A DNA stretch of 64,000 nucleotides from Clytia hemisphaerica (GCA_902728285.1 CACVBU010001180.1:62001-126000); one strand, 5' to 3'. Positions 12,664 to 24,728 are shown, counted from the stretch's first letter. The notes: generated by a model from the sequence alone, not told the origin. Made by a program: numbers and translations.

Positions 12664-14049
12664 ATGGACAGTTCTTTAAATCGCTCCAGGGTTGAAGCCC
12701 CTGATTTTCGTCCTTTCCAACCTATTATATCGACAATCGATTCCAATGACGGCGATACCCCAAACCCCACAAGGAGGGTACCTCCCGATGATAGGAGAAA
12801 GAAAGGACTCTTTAACCAAAGGCATCACATTCACATCGCACAACTCAATTGTCGCACTCTGAACTCTCTTAACTCACGAAAAGAGATAGTCGTCCACCTT
12901 GAGAAATTCAACATTCCAATATGCTCTATCCAAGAACATCTCTTCCTCCATAATGCAAACGACCCTGAGATAATTACTCAACCATTGAATCGTTACACAC
13001 TATTCACTGCTTCCGCCTGGAAAGCAGCAAACAATGCAACTATTGGCAGAGTAGGAGGTAACCCAAAATCCAACATAATATCTTGCTACTCTCCACATAG
13101 CGGTTACGATGAAAAAGATATCGAAAGATTCTACACTGAAATGCGCAACCTAGTTCTTACAATACCAAGTCATTCATTCCTCGCAATATGTGGAGATTTC
13201 AACGCCCGTATAACCGGCAACTTTTCATACCATAACATCTGCAACCAGAATGGTGATTATCTCCAAGAGTTCATTGCAGAATTCAACTTATTCTCCACAA
13301 ACACATCTTTCAAAAAACGAACAAGCTCCCTTTGGACTTGGAAATCTCCCGCCTTAGACCTTAGCCATATTGGCTACATACTCTGCCGAAAGAAATGGAG
13401 AAACACTATCCATGATTCTCAAGCACACTCTTCTTCTGATCCCATCGGTTCTGACCACCGCATCGTCGTGACCAAGTGCAAGCTAAGCCTCCGTGCCCCA
13501 AAGACTAACCGTCAAAAGGCACTAAACTGGAAAGAGTTAGCTGATCCAACTACAGCAAACTCGATAAACGAGGATCTATCAGTAAACTGGGAAAACTGTA
13601 CGGACAAATCGTATAAATCCTTTACTGTACAATGTATCAACACGGCAAAAACAGTCCTACCTAACAAAGAAATAAATGTATCCATAGAACCTGAAAGTGT
13701 CGCCAAAGCTCGCACGGAAGTGTTAAACGCACCACTGGAGGACGTATCGTCAAAACAACAACACCTCAAGGCAACACATTACCAAGAAGAGGAAACAAGG
13801 ATCAACATCATCCTAGACGAATTTGACAAGTCCAAATCGACAAACAGCTCAAAAAACGCCTGGAAACTTGTTAAGGAACTCTCGGGAAAGAAAAAGCCCT
13901 CTACTTGTTTCATTTCAGGAGACGAAAAACTTGGAAAGACCACTTCCAGAAACTTCTTAACAACGTTACCACTGATGAAAACGAACTTTTTGATCCTCAA
14001 CCAATTTTTGAACTCAACGAAAACATCTCTACCGGAGACTTCACTATGA
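12664..14049 (+). pseudogene. LINE ORF, endonuclease part (frameshifted from RT)
   Basis: Starts MDSSLNRSRVEAPDF. The exonuclease-endonuclease-phosphatase fold is visible as HIAQLNCRTLNSL (first strand), SIQEH (catalytic Glu), AICGDFNARI (Asp/Asn motif) and GSDHRIV (terminal Asp-His). The frame leaves the RT frame near an A run at about 13924-13930, where a one-base change moves the continuation (KTWKDHFQKLL) into the other frame. An intact element of this class would be one continuous endonuclease-RT protein, so this copy is probably dead or carries an assembly error there. Confidence 0.85.
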
Positions 14050-15327
14050 CGGAAATTGAAACAGCCATCAAACAAATGAAAAACAACAAGGCACCCGGTC
14101 TCGATAGTCTTCCACTCGAACTGTGGAAGCTCCCTAAATGTAAAGAAATTCTTCTTCCCTTCTGCAATGCAACTCTAGATGGCGCTCGACCTCCTGAGTG
14201 GGGATTGTCTGCTATCGTACCTGTTCCTAAGAAGGGTGATTTAACTAAAACCGATAACTATCGCGGAATCAGTCTCAGTCAAGTCTCGGCTAAAATCTAT
14301 AATCGCTTGATTCTAAATAGACTGCGTCCTGAAATTGATAAAGTACTTCGACCAAACCAAAATGGGTTTCGTAGCTCTCGATCAACATCATCCCAGATCC
14401 TTGCCCTCAGACGAATAATTGAAGAGATGAAAAATCACAAAATGGAAGGGGTTATCACATTCATCGACTTCCGTAAGGCTTTCGACAGCATCGACCGAAA
14501 ACGTATGTTCAAAATCCTGCATGCATACGGAATTCCACCGAAGATAGTTGATGCCATCAGAATAATGTACGAAAACAACTCTGCAACAGTTCTTACTCAG
14601 GAAGGTGAAACTGAGTTCTTTAAAATCGAAACAGGAGTATTACAAAGCGATCCACTTGCACCTTTCTTATTTATCTTATTTATCATCGTTCTGGACTACG
14701 CACTAAGAAAGGCCATAAAGAGTTCTGATGGATTTACTTTGTTCAGACGAAGAAGCCGCCGTCACCCTTCAATTCATCTTGCCGACTTAGACTTCGCAGA
14801 CGATATTGCCCTAATTGACAAAAGCATCAAAGAGGCAGAGCGTGTTCTCCACAAAGTTGAATTAGCAACACAATCTATTGGCTTGTTTTTGAATATACAA
14901 AAAACCAAATACTTGCATATCAACTCAACAAGCAACCAAAGCTTCAAAACCATCGATGGATCAGAACTTGAAAAGGTCCAAGACTTCGAATACCTCGGCT
15001 CGTACTCCGAAACATCTACTGAAGTCAGTACGAGAATGGTACAAGCTTGGTCTACTCTCAACAGGCTTGATAAATGCTGGAAGTCGAAAATCTCTGCTAA
15101 AACGAAACTAAAGATCTTTGATGCGACAATCATGTCGATCCTTTTATATGCATGTGAATCCTGGTGCCTCAATAAATCTCTCGAGAGAAAAATTGACGGG
15201 ACCTACACAAGGATGCTGAGAAGGGTGAAAAACATCAATCCCCAATCACATACCACCAACAGAGTCCTCTACGGAGGGCGACCTCCAATCAGCAAAGTCA
15301 TTCAAATCCACCGTCTCCGCCTAGCTG
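13905..15327 (+). pseudogene. LINE ORF, reverse transcriptase part
   Basis: RT motifs in order: NNKAPGLDSLPLELWK, VPVPKKGDLTKTDNYRGISL, NGFRSSRSTSSQI, TFIDFRKAFDSID (motif A, catalytic Asp), GVLQSDPLAPFLF (motif B; Ser where Gly is usual), and LDFADDIALI (motif C, ADD). The reading frame is cut at RLRLA by an inserted element at 15328. The remaining C-terminus resumes at 16313. The first residues before the KTWKDHF block are probably out-of-frame read-in. Confidence 0.88.
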
Positions 15328-16312
15328 TAGGGACCGCGAAAGACGGGGGTAAAATGGTTGGAATCGACCAAAATGTTGTTTTTAGGTTTTAGACCACCTA
15401 TAACCATGGGATAAGTTTTAGAAGCATTCTTATCATTAAATAAATGTCCTGTAAAAGTTTGGTGGCCATAACTTTATTTTTTATGAAAATATGAGCAATT
15501 TTGTAAAATTTTGAATGGCAGACGACCTACCAACAGAAAATTGGATTTAGACAGGTGAGCGCGTCCTCAAACCCCCATGATGTTATACATTTTTGGAACT
15601 GGAAGAGATCAGCGCTGTTTGTTTTTTTTGTCTCATTGACCCAATCAAATCCTACAAAAAATTATTCAGTTTTTTCTGGGAAAAAGCCACTTTTGAGGGC
15701 TTTAGCTGTCCTCCCCGGCATTAAGACAAAGATAATATGAAATTTCAACCTTTTTTACATATTGTTTGTTAATAAAAATTAACATTTTCAACCGCGCTCT
15801 GCTGTCTTTTTTGGCTCAAAGTTTATTGGTATTCGAGAAATTCTACAGAATTGTCGAGCGCGTGTTTGTTTACAATTCGAAAGTTCAAAGTCCACGGAGA
15901 GTGACAATCTGCCAACTCTCCGGCATACAGGATATTTTCGATTCATTCGTACGGCAAACGAAAAATTTGAAAAAAAAAATTGATGAAAAATTAAAACTTT
16001 GTCTTGAGAACCTTCGTGCCAAGTTTCAATGCTATAGCATTAATAGAAGTAAAGTTATTGCAAAAAATGTATTTTTTGACATAACCCCCGGATTTTCACT
16101 TTTAAACCTATTTAACCATGATTTTTACAAAAATCCTCGAAAATCGTTCCAAAAAAAGGGTCATTTTCAGGAGATAGAAAATTTCATATCTCGAGAACGG
16201 CTTGGCCGATTTTGATGAATGACCCCTCATTTTTTTTCTTTTTTGATGCTCTTTCCAATGAGCATGGTTTCAATGCGCTAAAAACAATTTGAAAAAATCA
16301 TTGCGGTCCCTA
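15328..16312. mobile_element. 985-bp non-autonomous TIR element inside the LINE
   Basis: Termini TAGGGACCGCGAAAGA and the inverse TTGCGGTCCCTA are flanked by a 7-bp duplication CTAGCTG (15321-15327 and 16313-16319). Removing the element and one duplication rejoins the LINE reading frame through the conserved LAGH segment, which proves the insertion. The interior has a 149-codon frame (15766-16215) without recognisable motifs and with a homopolymer-rich sequence; I treat it as non-coding. Terminal bases and duplication length are near those of hAT-type elements, but the family is not certain. Confidence 0.85.
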
Positions 16313-16522
16313 CTAGCTGGCCATATCATACGTGGTAACGAACCTGCAACAAAACTTTTGTTCTGGGAACCTGAAAAGCCTAGACGAAGAGGTCGACCAA
16401 CCAAAACGATTAAATCACTGATACATGAAGACACTGGGTTGGAAGAGAGGGAACTTACACGGCTGATGCACGACAGAGATAGATGGAGGGAACACATCAT
16501 GTCACCCCAGGTGGATGCCTAA
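16313..16522 (+). pseudogene. LINE ORF, displaced C-terminal tail
   Basis: Resumes LAGHIIRGNEPATKLLFWEP, then KPRRRGRPTKTIKSL and ERELTRLMHDRDRWREHI before the stop. The G-H-I-x-R and R-R-G-R-P...DR-x-W-R pattern is the usual C-terminal tail of RTE/CR1-like LINE RT proteins. The first codons of the open frame upstream of 16313 belong to the inserted element. Confidence 0.85.
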
Positions 16523-16868
16523 AGTAAATAAAAAAGTAATTACAACATACAAAGAAAAACGTTAACAATTCATAAGAGATACGCACATTACATACATTAA
16601 AAATCATCCCTTATCGGTGAAAGCTTGGAAAACATTTACAATTTTTTGTGGACAATTTCAAAAAAGAATACTTCAAATGTTTGGGTTGGGTTAGCTACTT
16701 TCTGAATATAAAAACTTTTTTTCAACATTTTTTGGCCTTATGACATTATGACATTTCGGCTTATATTGCATAACCTTATATTTATTTAATATACGGATGA
16801 AAATGTTCAATGTGGACAGCCATCCTGGAAAAATCTTACGGAGTTTGAGTTTTGTCAATTAGACGTCT

Positions 16869-18022
16869 CTAACACAAAATTGAGTACATTCTTTCGATAA
16901 GTATCCTGGTCAGTATTGGACTTCTTATGTCTTCTTCCCATATCATGAAATCGCCATCTTTGGTCATCATTGGAGAATCTGTTATGTTGTCATCGATTAT
17001 GATTCTGATTGTGTTGTTGAATGTGAACGGTGGCTGGTTGAAGTTGTGTGCCGTTTCTTTGTTAAAGAAGATAATATGAAGCTGATTATCTCCTCCTATG
17101 GCTTTAATGTGCTCTGTTACAACAGCCGGATATGTAAGAGTTTTTTGTCGATCCGTGAATTTGAAGAGTTCCGTGATGGAATGATTCGACACAAGATCAC
17201 TTATAATCTTTGAACCCATATGTATTGTTATGTTAATAAAATAGTCATTTATGAAGTCAGTCACGAATGAAACTTCTGGCCTTAACCTGAATGGACTCCA
17301 CTGAAACACATTCCATATGAATGTATTTGTGCTGTTTGATATTTTGCATTTATTTTTTATACCTCCTGTATACCTCTCGCGCCAATCGTACTGAGGGTTG
17401 TTTGCGAGATCGATTAAAATGCGATGTAGATGAGGATTGAAAACTGTTTCATAGAAATCTCCAATAATGACATTTTGATTGGCCAGCCATTTCTTGCCTT
17501 CAAAGAAAAGCTGAGAAGTTGTCGAGCATAAGATAACTATATTGTGTTTTTGTCTTATTTCTTTGAGTTTTGTTATAAAGTCAGATGCAGTTTTGACTTT
17601 CTTATGGAAAATGTGTATACTATTAGATACAAATAATAGTGTTTGTTCAACTTGATCGTTACTGTGAGGTATATCTGACAAAAGATTCATAATATCGTTA
17701 TCATCTGTGCTTGTTTTAGCGATCCACTCTGTCTCGAGAGATCGAACGTACTTTTCTTCTGTCTGGTGAATACAACGGTTTTGAATGGGTGAATAAATCC
17801 ATACATCAAAACAACCTATATCAAACAAAGACTTGACGAAGTATATCAGCTGCATCGATCTATATTCAAAAACTTGTCAAAACCCAAAATGCGATAATCT
17901 TGTAGATCAATACGAGTGACGATGGTGATATTTTTCCTTCCAGTACATAGCAATCCACTACAAGTTGATTGTGAAGTTATGAACATTATTGCAAAAACTT
18001 TGATCAGTTTGAAGACATTCAT
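16869..18022 (-). pseudogene. Unknown secreted-protein family, copy 1 (frameshifted)
   Basis: Not recognised. The frame starts at 18022 with MNVFKLIKVFAIMF, a typical signal peptide, then CSGLLCTGRKNIT. The body runs 17855-16869: IQLRYF-like segment, SLFDIGCFDVWIYSPIQ, NNPQYDWRERYTGG, and a C-terminus DGDFMIWE...MYSILC. The two parts are in different frames because the run between Lys and Phe-Glu-Tyr has five T where six would keep the frame (about 17867-17873). This sits on the strand opposite UBASH3, inside its intron. Closest in subtype to copy 5 at the broken site. It may be a pseudogene or a consensus error in the homopolymer. Confidence 0.65.
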
Positions 18023-18228
18023 ATTGACTCATTGTGAAAAAAACTACAACTGCTATTTATTATATCGACATGATTTATATGGAAGTCAAGAAGGGCAATT
18101 TAATGAGACTCTATTGTCTTTTGTAAATGGATCCGTATTTGTTTTGTAATTCAAGTCCACAATCAAATGATTATTTCAAAAAAAGACACTCGTCAACATA
18201 TTGTGTTTATCAACAAGTTAAGAACATC

Positions 18229-18280
18229 CGAAGGCTTCAAAAATTTTGAATGTTCTTATTAAAAAAACGTGAAGAATTAG
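18229..18280. repeat. MITE fragment, CACGTTTTTT family (unit junction 1/2)
   Basis: AACATCCGAAGGCTTC then ATGTTCTTATTAAAAAAACGTGAAG: right terminus of the family defined at 3480. Homologous fragments sit upstream of each antisense gene (about 21550, 26210, 35520), so they are part of the duplicated unit rather than independent insertions. Confidence 0.65.
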
Positions 18281-18535
18281 ATAGCGATTTTATACGTTTT
18301 GGAAAAGTCATCCGGAGTGGAATATTTTGTGTATAAAATTTTTCTAAAATTTTCAAACACAAAGATGAAAAACGAAAAAGAAAAAAATCAGCTTTTTATC
18401 TAGCATTGCTATAACCACCATTTTTGGACTTGAGAAACTTCAATCTTTGTCCATGTGAGCTTTGAATTTTTTTTTTTGAAAAAAAAAACAATTCAGTCGA
18501 AAGATATTGGACACGCAAGGAGGTGTTCTTTTTAG

Positions 18536-18705
18536 GTGTTAGAGTGAAACCACATACAACTCAATTTCACTTAACATTAGCTTACAACTTTGACCTTTCC
18601 AAAACCGACGAACTGAGTAGTTTGGCCAAAAATATCAAACTTGACGCACCAGTCCGATGGGAACTTAATCTCTATTCAAGAAATATCAAATTCAACGGAA
18701 AACAG
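18536..18705 (+). CDS. UBASH3: Duplicate UBASH3 2H exon (copy 2 of 4)
   Basis: A 170-nt copy of the exon at 11075 with TTTTTAG acceptor, GTGACT donor and the same phase. Differences are few (PHTTQF for PQTTQF, TDELSS for TDDLSS). HLTLAY is kept and there is no stop or frameshift. Could be a mutually exclusive alternative exon or an unused passenger of the segmental duplication. Sequence cannot decide. Confidence 0.7.
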
Positions 18706-18893
18706 GTGACTAGGCTTTATACTGTATCTGAAGTTTTCTTTTTTTCTGAAACTTCGGTTGAATCGATCACAATTCACCTTTCGAGCATCTTGGGGGGGGG
18801 GCAAAAAGGACAAGTTTATCCAATTGGCTTGAAATTTTGCAAGTGCGCACCAAATATGAAATGACATCTTTGGTGAAAATTTCGGCATCACTG

Positions 18894-18985
18894 TAGGCTA
18901 ATGGTCAAGACGCCATTATTAAAATTACTGTCTGAGCCCAGGAGTTCTTAGTTCGAATCCCTGCCCCGTATTCCTTTCAGTCAGT
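18894..18985 (+). repeat. tRNA-derived SINE-like segment (unit 2)
   Basis: Same A-box/B-box segment as at 11425, nearly identical (AGTTCGAATCCCTGCCCCGT here). Confidence 0.6.
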
Positions 18986-19893
18986 CAATAGATAGACGAT
19001 CTGAATAACTGTGGACCCTTTAGGGATTAATTTACAGACTGTCTAAAAGTCCTTAGGTCTCATTAATAGACCTTTTTATTAAATGCGTCACGACCAACGC
19101 TCACCTCATTTTCAAAATATTGCTATGGTAATCAATTTCCAGATGAGTTCACAAGAAGTCCACTCTATTCAAAAAGTAACACTTGGCGCCTCTAGGGATT
19201 TGATCAGCTTGTTAATGTAATATTCAAAACAAGGCAGTCGTTGCACTTAAAATATTTTTTGAAAAGACCTGTACGAAAATCGAATGAAAAAGTTGCTAAA
19301 AGTGTTTGAATGTTTGGTCTTAAAAAATAGTAGATATCCTAACTTACATTTTGTAGCTATCATAAGTATCATCTTTTAAAGTTTGATGTAATGTAGATTT
19401 TCCTTGGAAAAAAATACAAGAAATTGTATTGGTAGATTTTCCTTAAAAAAATAAAAGAGTTTGCTTTAGGTTTTTACCAAATACAAGAAATATGTTTTGA
19501 AAAATACAACAGATTGTTTACTATACTTACAAAAATACAGGAAAATGTTTAATTAACGTTCTATTCAATATACAAGGAAATATGATTGTTTGTTTTCCTT
19601 GGAAAATACAAGAAATCGTTTAACTATTTCTCATAAAAGTAAAATTAAATTTTAGCTTCATCATCATGGAAAAGAGTCTTTTCGGACGACGCAGGGACGG
19701 CTTATTAGATTATAATTAGAACATACAAAGAAAAATGTTAACAATTCATAAGAGTTACGCACATTACATACATTAAAAATCATCCCTTAGGGGTGAAAGC
19801 TTGGAAAACATTTACAATTTTTTGTGGACAATTTCAAAAAAGAATACTTCAAATATTGGATAGCTACTTTCTGAATATAAAAAAAATTTTTCA

Positions 19894-20112
19894 TTATTTT
19901 TTTGGCCTTGTTACATTGTGACATTTCGGCTTATATTGCATAACCTTATATTCATTTAATATACGGATGAAAAAGTTCAATGTGGGCCGCGATCCTGGAA
20001 AAATCTTACGGAGCTTGAGTTTTGTCAATCTAGACGTCTCTAACACAAAATGGAGTACATTTTTTCGATAAGCATAGCGATGAATAATGGACTTCTTGCA
20101 TCTTCTTCCCAT
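19894..20112 (-). other. Overlapping open frame at 3' end of copy 2
   Basis: In the neighbouring frame, about 70 basic codons (KLRKIFPG, RPTLNFFIRILNEYKVMQY) run past the SILC stop of the main gene. The same frame is open in copies 3 and 4 but broken by one-base deletions in copies 1 and 5. It could be a former C-terminus displaced by an old frameshift, or conserved 3' untranslated sequence. No independent evidence of coding. Confidence 0.3.
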
Positions 20113-21209
20113 ATCATGAAATCGCCATCTTTGGTCATCATTGGAGAATCTGTTATGTTGTCATCGATTATGATTCTGATCGTGTTGTCGAATATGAACG
20201 GTGGCTGGTTGAAGTTAGGTGCCGTTTCTTTGTTAAAGAAGATAATATGAACCTGATTATCTCCTCCTATGGCTTTAACGTGCACTTTTATACCAGATGC
20301 ATTTTCCACTTCTTTAAGAGTTAATCGATCCGTGAATTCGAAGAGTTCCGTAGTGTAATAATTCGAGACATTAAATCGATGAAATAAAATCTTTGAACAC
20401 ATATGTATTGTCATGTTAATAAAAAAATGATTTATGAGGTCAATCACGAATGAAACTTCTTGTACCTCGAATCGATTAAACTCTAATTCACTTACTTGCC
20501 ATATGAATGTTTTTGTGCTATTTGATATTTTGCATTTATTTTTTATACCTCCAGTATACCTCTCGCGCCAATCGTACTGAGGGTTATTTGCGAGATCGAT
20601 TAATATTCGATGTAGATGAGGATTGAAAAATTTGTTGTAGAAATCTTCAATAATCACATTTTGTTTGTCCAGCCATTTCTTACCTTCGTAGAAAAGCAGA
20701 GAATTTGTCGAGCATAAAATAACTATATTGTGTTTTTGTCTTATTTCTTTGAGTTTTGTCATAAAGTTAGATATAGTTTTGAGACTCCTTCTCTTAAGTC
20801 CTGTAGATACAAATAACAGTGTTTGTTCAACTTGATCGTTACTGTGAGGTATATCTGACAAAAGATTGATAATTTCGTTATCATCTGTGCTTGTTGTAAC
20901 AATCCACTCTGTATCGAGAAATCGAACGTAGTTTTCTTCTGTCTGGTAAATACAACGGTCTTGAATGGGTGAATAAATCCATACATCAAAACAACCCATA
21001 TCAAACAAAGACTTGATGAAGTATCTCAGCTGTATCGATTGAAAATCAAAATGCCTCTCATAATAAATGTGAAATAAACTAAGGATCTGTGGATCAATAC
21101 GAGGGATGATGGTGATATTTTTCCTTCCAGTACATAGCAATCCACTACAAGTTGATTGTGAAGTTATGAACATTATTGTAATAACTTTGATCAGTTTGAA
21201 GACATTCAT
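20040..21209 (-). CDS. Unknown secreted-protein family, copy 2
   Basis: An intact frame of 389 codons from the ATG shared by all copies (context CAAGGAGTCAATATG). The reading frame is open 24 codons further upstream, but that part is unique to this copy and I prefer the conserved ATG. Signal peptide MNVFKLIKVITIMFITSQS, a Cys pair CSGLLCTG, an N-glycosylation site NIT, the core SLFDMGCFDVWIYSP, TDDNEIINLLSDIPHSNDQV, ILCS, NNPQYDWRERYTGG, NMT and a hydrophilic DDNITDSPMMTKDGDFMIWEE end. No transmembrane helix beyond the signal, so likely secreted or lumenal. Function unknown. A second frame overlaps its 3' end (see 19894). Confidence 0.75.
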   Translation of the reverse strand: MNVFKLIKVITIMFITSQSTCSGLLCTGRKNITIIPRIDPQILSLFHIYYERHFDFQSIQLRYFIKSLFDMGCFDVWIYSPIQDRCIYQTEENYVRFLDTEWIVTTSTDDNEIINLLSDIPHSNDQVEQTLLFVSTGLKRRSLKTISNFMTKLKEIRQKHNIVILCSTNSLLFYEGKKWLDKQNVIIEDFYNKFFNPHLHRILIDLANNPQYDWRERYTGGIKNKCKISNSTKTFIWQVSELEFNRFEVQEVSFVIDLINHFFINMTIHMCSKILFHRFNVSNYYTTELFEFTDRLTLKEVENASGIKVHVKAIGGDNQVHIIFFNKETAPNFNQPPFIFDNTIRIIIDDNITDSPMMTKDGDFMIWEEDARSPLFIAMLIEKMYSILC

Positions 21210-21908
21210 ATTGACTCCTTGTGAAAAAAAACTACTCCAACTGCCATTTATTATATTGACACGATTGATATTCTTTGCCACGGAAAGTCATGTGATTATG
21301 CTTTTCGACCAATAAGATTTAATTATTGCGAGGGGAAAACAAACACTATGGTCTAACTCACTAAAAGATTTTGTTTAATGATTACTATTACTATTATCTT
21401 TAGTAAGTGTTCTGTTTTCCCTAATTGTGACGTCATGCCGTGACTCTATTGTCTTTTGTAAATGGATCCGTATTTTTTTTGTATTTCAAGTCCACAATCA
21501 AATCATTATTTCAAAAAAAGATACTCGTCAACATATTGAGCTTTTCAACAAGTTTAGAACATCCAAAGGCTTCAAAAATTTCAGATGTTCTTATTAAAAA
21601 AACGTGAAGAAGTTGTGTTTTTGATACAAATTTGAAACAAAAATAAGAAGTAAAGTACATTTCAAATTTGCTGGCAGTAAATTTTCAATTACGTATTACT
21701 TTTGATAGATTTCGAATTAGATAGCGGTTTTATACGTTTTGGAAAGGCAATCCGGAGTGGAATATTATGCGTATAACATTTTTCTAAACTTTTCAAACAC
21801 AAAGATGAAAAACGAAAAAGAAAAAAATTAGCTTTTTATCTAGCAATGCTATAACCAAAAAAAATTCAGTCGAAAGATATTGGACACGAAAGGAGGTGTT
21901 CATTTTAG

Positions 21909-22078
21909 GTGTTAGAGTGAAACCACAGACAACTCATTTCCACTTAACATTAGCTTACAACTTTGACCTTTCCAAAACCGACGATCTGAGTAGTTTGGCC
22001 AAAAACATCAAACTTGACGCACCAGTCCGATGGGAACTTAATCTCTATTCAAGAAATATCAAATTCAACGGAAAACAG
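21909..22078 (+). CDS. UBASH3: Duplicate UBASH3 2H exon (copy 3 of 4)
   Basis: A 170-nt copy with CATTTTAG acceptor and GTGACT donor. It keeps the frame and the HLTLAY catalytic motif, with PQTTHF in place of PQTTQF. Downstream, a TAA soon after the donor closes read-through, as expected for intron sequence. Same alternative-exon versus passenger ambiguity as copy 2. Confidence 0.7.
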
Positions 22079-22311
22079 GTGACTAGGCTTTATACTGTAT
22101 CTTAAGTTTTCTTTTTGTCTGAAATCTATCAAAAGAAGCACAATTCTCAACTCAACTTCGGTTGAATCTATCACAATTCACCCTTCGAGCATCTTGTGGG
22201 GGGGGGGCCAATTTATCTCAAAGAGGACCAATTTATCCAATTAGCTTGACATTTTCCAAGTGTGCACCAAATATGAATTGACATCTTCGGTGAAAAATTT
22301 CGGCATCATTG

Positions 22312-22345
22312 ATGACGTCACCGCCACCTGATGACGTCATCATTC
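22312..22345. promoter_or_regulatory. Pair of TGACGTCA palindromes
   Basis: Two CRE/ATF-type octamers (GATGACGTCA...CTGATGACGTCATC) spaced by about 10 bp, repeated at about 30588-30612 in unit 5. Whether they act as enhancers is unknown. They may simply be part of the inverted CACCTGATGACGTCA repeat structure. Confidence 0.35.
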
Positions 22346-22439
22346 TACTTCCCTTAGTAACAAAAGGAAGATGCTCAAAGGGTTAATACAATATGAATGT
22401 AGGTTCGAAATAAACAGGGCACGGCAGGACGCGTTAAAG

Positions 22440-22515
22440 AGTGGTAGGCAAATGGTCAAGTCACAAGTGTCTGAGCCCAGGGGTTCTTAGTTCAAATCTC
22501 TGCTCCATATTTGTT
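22440..22515 (+). repeat. tRNA-derived SINE-like segment, eroded (unit 3)
   Basis: GTAGGCAAATGGTCAAG and TTAGTTCAAATCTCTG correspond to the A- and B-box parts of the other copies, with several changes and a deletion between them. Confidence 0.5.
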
Positions 22516-23272
22516 TCATTCAATAGATAGACGATCTGAATAACTGTGGACCATTTAAGATGATTTACAGACTGTCTAAAAGTCCGGTATTTCCCCCTTT
22601 CTCATTAATAGACCTTTTTATTAAATGCGTCACGAGCAATGCGTATGCGTTTTTTAAATATTGTTGTGGTCATAAGAAGTTTACTCTATTTATACAAGTA
22701 ACACTTGACGACTCAAAGGATCTGGTCACCTTGGTAATGGTTTCAAAACAAGGCAGTCGTATTATTTTATGAAAAGGGCTGTACGAAAATCGAATGAAAA
22801 AGTTTCCTAAAGTGTTTGAATGTTTAATAGCTTTTAAAGCTTGAAGGGGGGTTGAAAGTTTTCGGTGACACGGTGTCGGCCTTTTTTTGTCTTGTTTTTC
22901 GGTATTTTGAGAAAAGATTCTCGTTCTGAGCGTTTGGAGGTTATTTTGTATGGTATTTCGGTAGTTAGGGGAAAACTTGTCGGTATCGAAGAACCTTTAA
23001 AATCAAAATTCAAATTCATTCTTGCAAAAAAAGAAAAAACTAAAACACGAAAAAGTGGTTTGTAAGTAATTTTATACAATTGATTATAAAATTACTTACG
23101 AATTTCAAATACCTTTGAATGTCATTTTAGTTTAAAACATGACCAGTTTTCAATTAAATTAGTTTTTGAAAATCTTCTTGGAAGTCAAAAACATCTAAAG
23201 GTGCCAAATTTATGCTTTTTACTGTTTTGGAGAGGCTCTGTAATAAATGTTGCCAATTGAACATATATTTTA

Positions 23273-23916
23273 CAGTATATGGCCCCCAAAACGGAGACGG
23301 CCTCCAAAACGGAGGTTTTGCCTTAATGAGCCATGTTTGTACTTCAAAACCTGAGAAAGCTTCAGATTCAATCCTAACATATTTCTCTTGAGTCCGAAAA
23401 AAGAGAAATACCAAAATGTCATTTTTACCATGGCTAATTTTCTTCTTCCTTTTTTTTTTCCAAAATCAGTTTCTAAAACCGTCAAAAGTCAAACAAGATT
23501 GGAAATCAACCCCTAAAAACTGGATAACTCTGGAAAGTATATACATATACCAACATACCAACTCAGTAGTTTAAAGTTTTTCCGAAAATTTGAAATATTT
23601 CACGATAGAATTAGCATTAGAGAAAAGTCGTAAAGCATTGCCTGTATACCTATTGGTAGTAATTTGTTGGTGCTATGCTTTTTGATTAAGATTTTCGAAA
23701 AAACTAAACCTCCGTTTTGGGGGCCATTAGAAAAATGTGACTCAACTATGACTGAAAAAATCATACAAAATCCTTTATTCTAAAAAAAATTATCTTTTGG
23801 GAAAGAAACGAAACATGTTGAAGCTTAATTCACAAGAAAAATTATTAACGTTTCCTATTTTCTCAATTCACTAGACAGATTTCAATTTGGATAGACGTTT
23901 TGCGGGCCACATACTG
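23273..23916. mobile_element. TA-flanked CAGTATATGGCCCCC element, copy A
   Basis: Ends CAGTATATGGCCCCCAAAAC and the inverse GTTTTGCGGGCCACATACTG lie between TA dinucleotides, as for Tc1/mariner-type insertions. Inside are further inverted copies of the CTCCGTTTTGGGGGCC block. 644 bp, no transposase. Related elements are at 30910 and 32124. Confidence 0.78.
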
Positions 23917-24345
23917 TAGGCTGAAACAATTTTTTCATATTGATATATGTTTAGAAAATGCATAACAAAATCGAAAGCGAGCAATAACTATATACAAAAG
24001 TAGAACAAAAACGCGTCAGACCTAAACCTGGGATACATAACATAATTAAAATTATCTTATGTAATGTAATTTTTCCTTGGAAAAAAATACAAGAAATTGT
24101 ATTGGTCAATTTTCCTTAAAAAATACAAGAATCTGCTTCAGGTTTTTACCAAATACAAGAAATGTGTTTTATCTAATTTTCTTGGAAAATACAACAGATT
24201 GTTTACTATACTTACAAAGATACAGGAAAATGTTTCTAACGTTCTATTCAATATAAAAGGAAATATTATTGTTTGTTTTCCTTGGAAAATACAAGAAATC
24301 ACTTAAATATTTTTCATAAAAGTAAAATTACATTTTAGCTTCATC

Positions 24346-24392
24346 ATCATGGAAAAGAATCTTCTCGGACGACGCAGGGACGGCTTATTAGA
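24346..24392 (+). repeat. Helitron-like 3' terminus, degraded (unit 3)
   Basis: ATCTTCTCGGACGACG then GGGACGGCTTATTAG, as at 12415. Confidence 0.45.
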
Positions 24393-24728
24393 TTATAATT
24401 ACAACATACAAAGAAAAAGGTTAACAATTCATAAGAGATACGCACATTACATACATTAAAAATCATCCCTTAGGGGTGAAAGCTTGGAAAACATTTACAA
24501 TTTTTTGTGGACAATTTCAAAAAAGAATACTTCTAATATTATGGTTAGGTTAGCTACTTTCTGAATATAAAAACTTTTTTCAACATTTTTTTGGCCTTAT
24601 GACATCATGACATTTCGGCTTATATTGCATAACCTTATATTCATTTAATATACGGATGAAAAAGTTCAATGTGGGCCGCCGTCCTGGAAAAATCTTACGG
24701 AGCTTGAGTTTTGTCAATCTAGACGTCT

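Larger units (their letters stand above)
12476..16536 (+). mobile_element. RTE-like LINE retrotransposon with 12-bp target duplication
   Basis: The element is flanked by direct repeats TAATTACAACAT (12464-12475 and 16537-16548). Excluding a later 985-bp insertion plus its duplicated target it is about 3.07 kb, the usual size of RTE-type LINEs. It encodes an apurinic endonuclease followed by reverse transcriptase and ends in an R-R-R-G-R-P basic tail, then an A/T-rich 3' end (AAAGTAAATAAAAAAG). It landed in the repeat-unit sequence just after the degraded Helitron terminus. Present only in unit 1, so it inserted after or during the segmental duplication. Confidence 0.88.

Noticed and set aside
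15766-16215. 149-codon frame inside the 985-bp element
   Set aside because: No motif, low-complexity composition and no homologous frame; probably chance in a MITE-like element.
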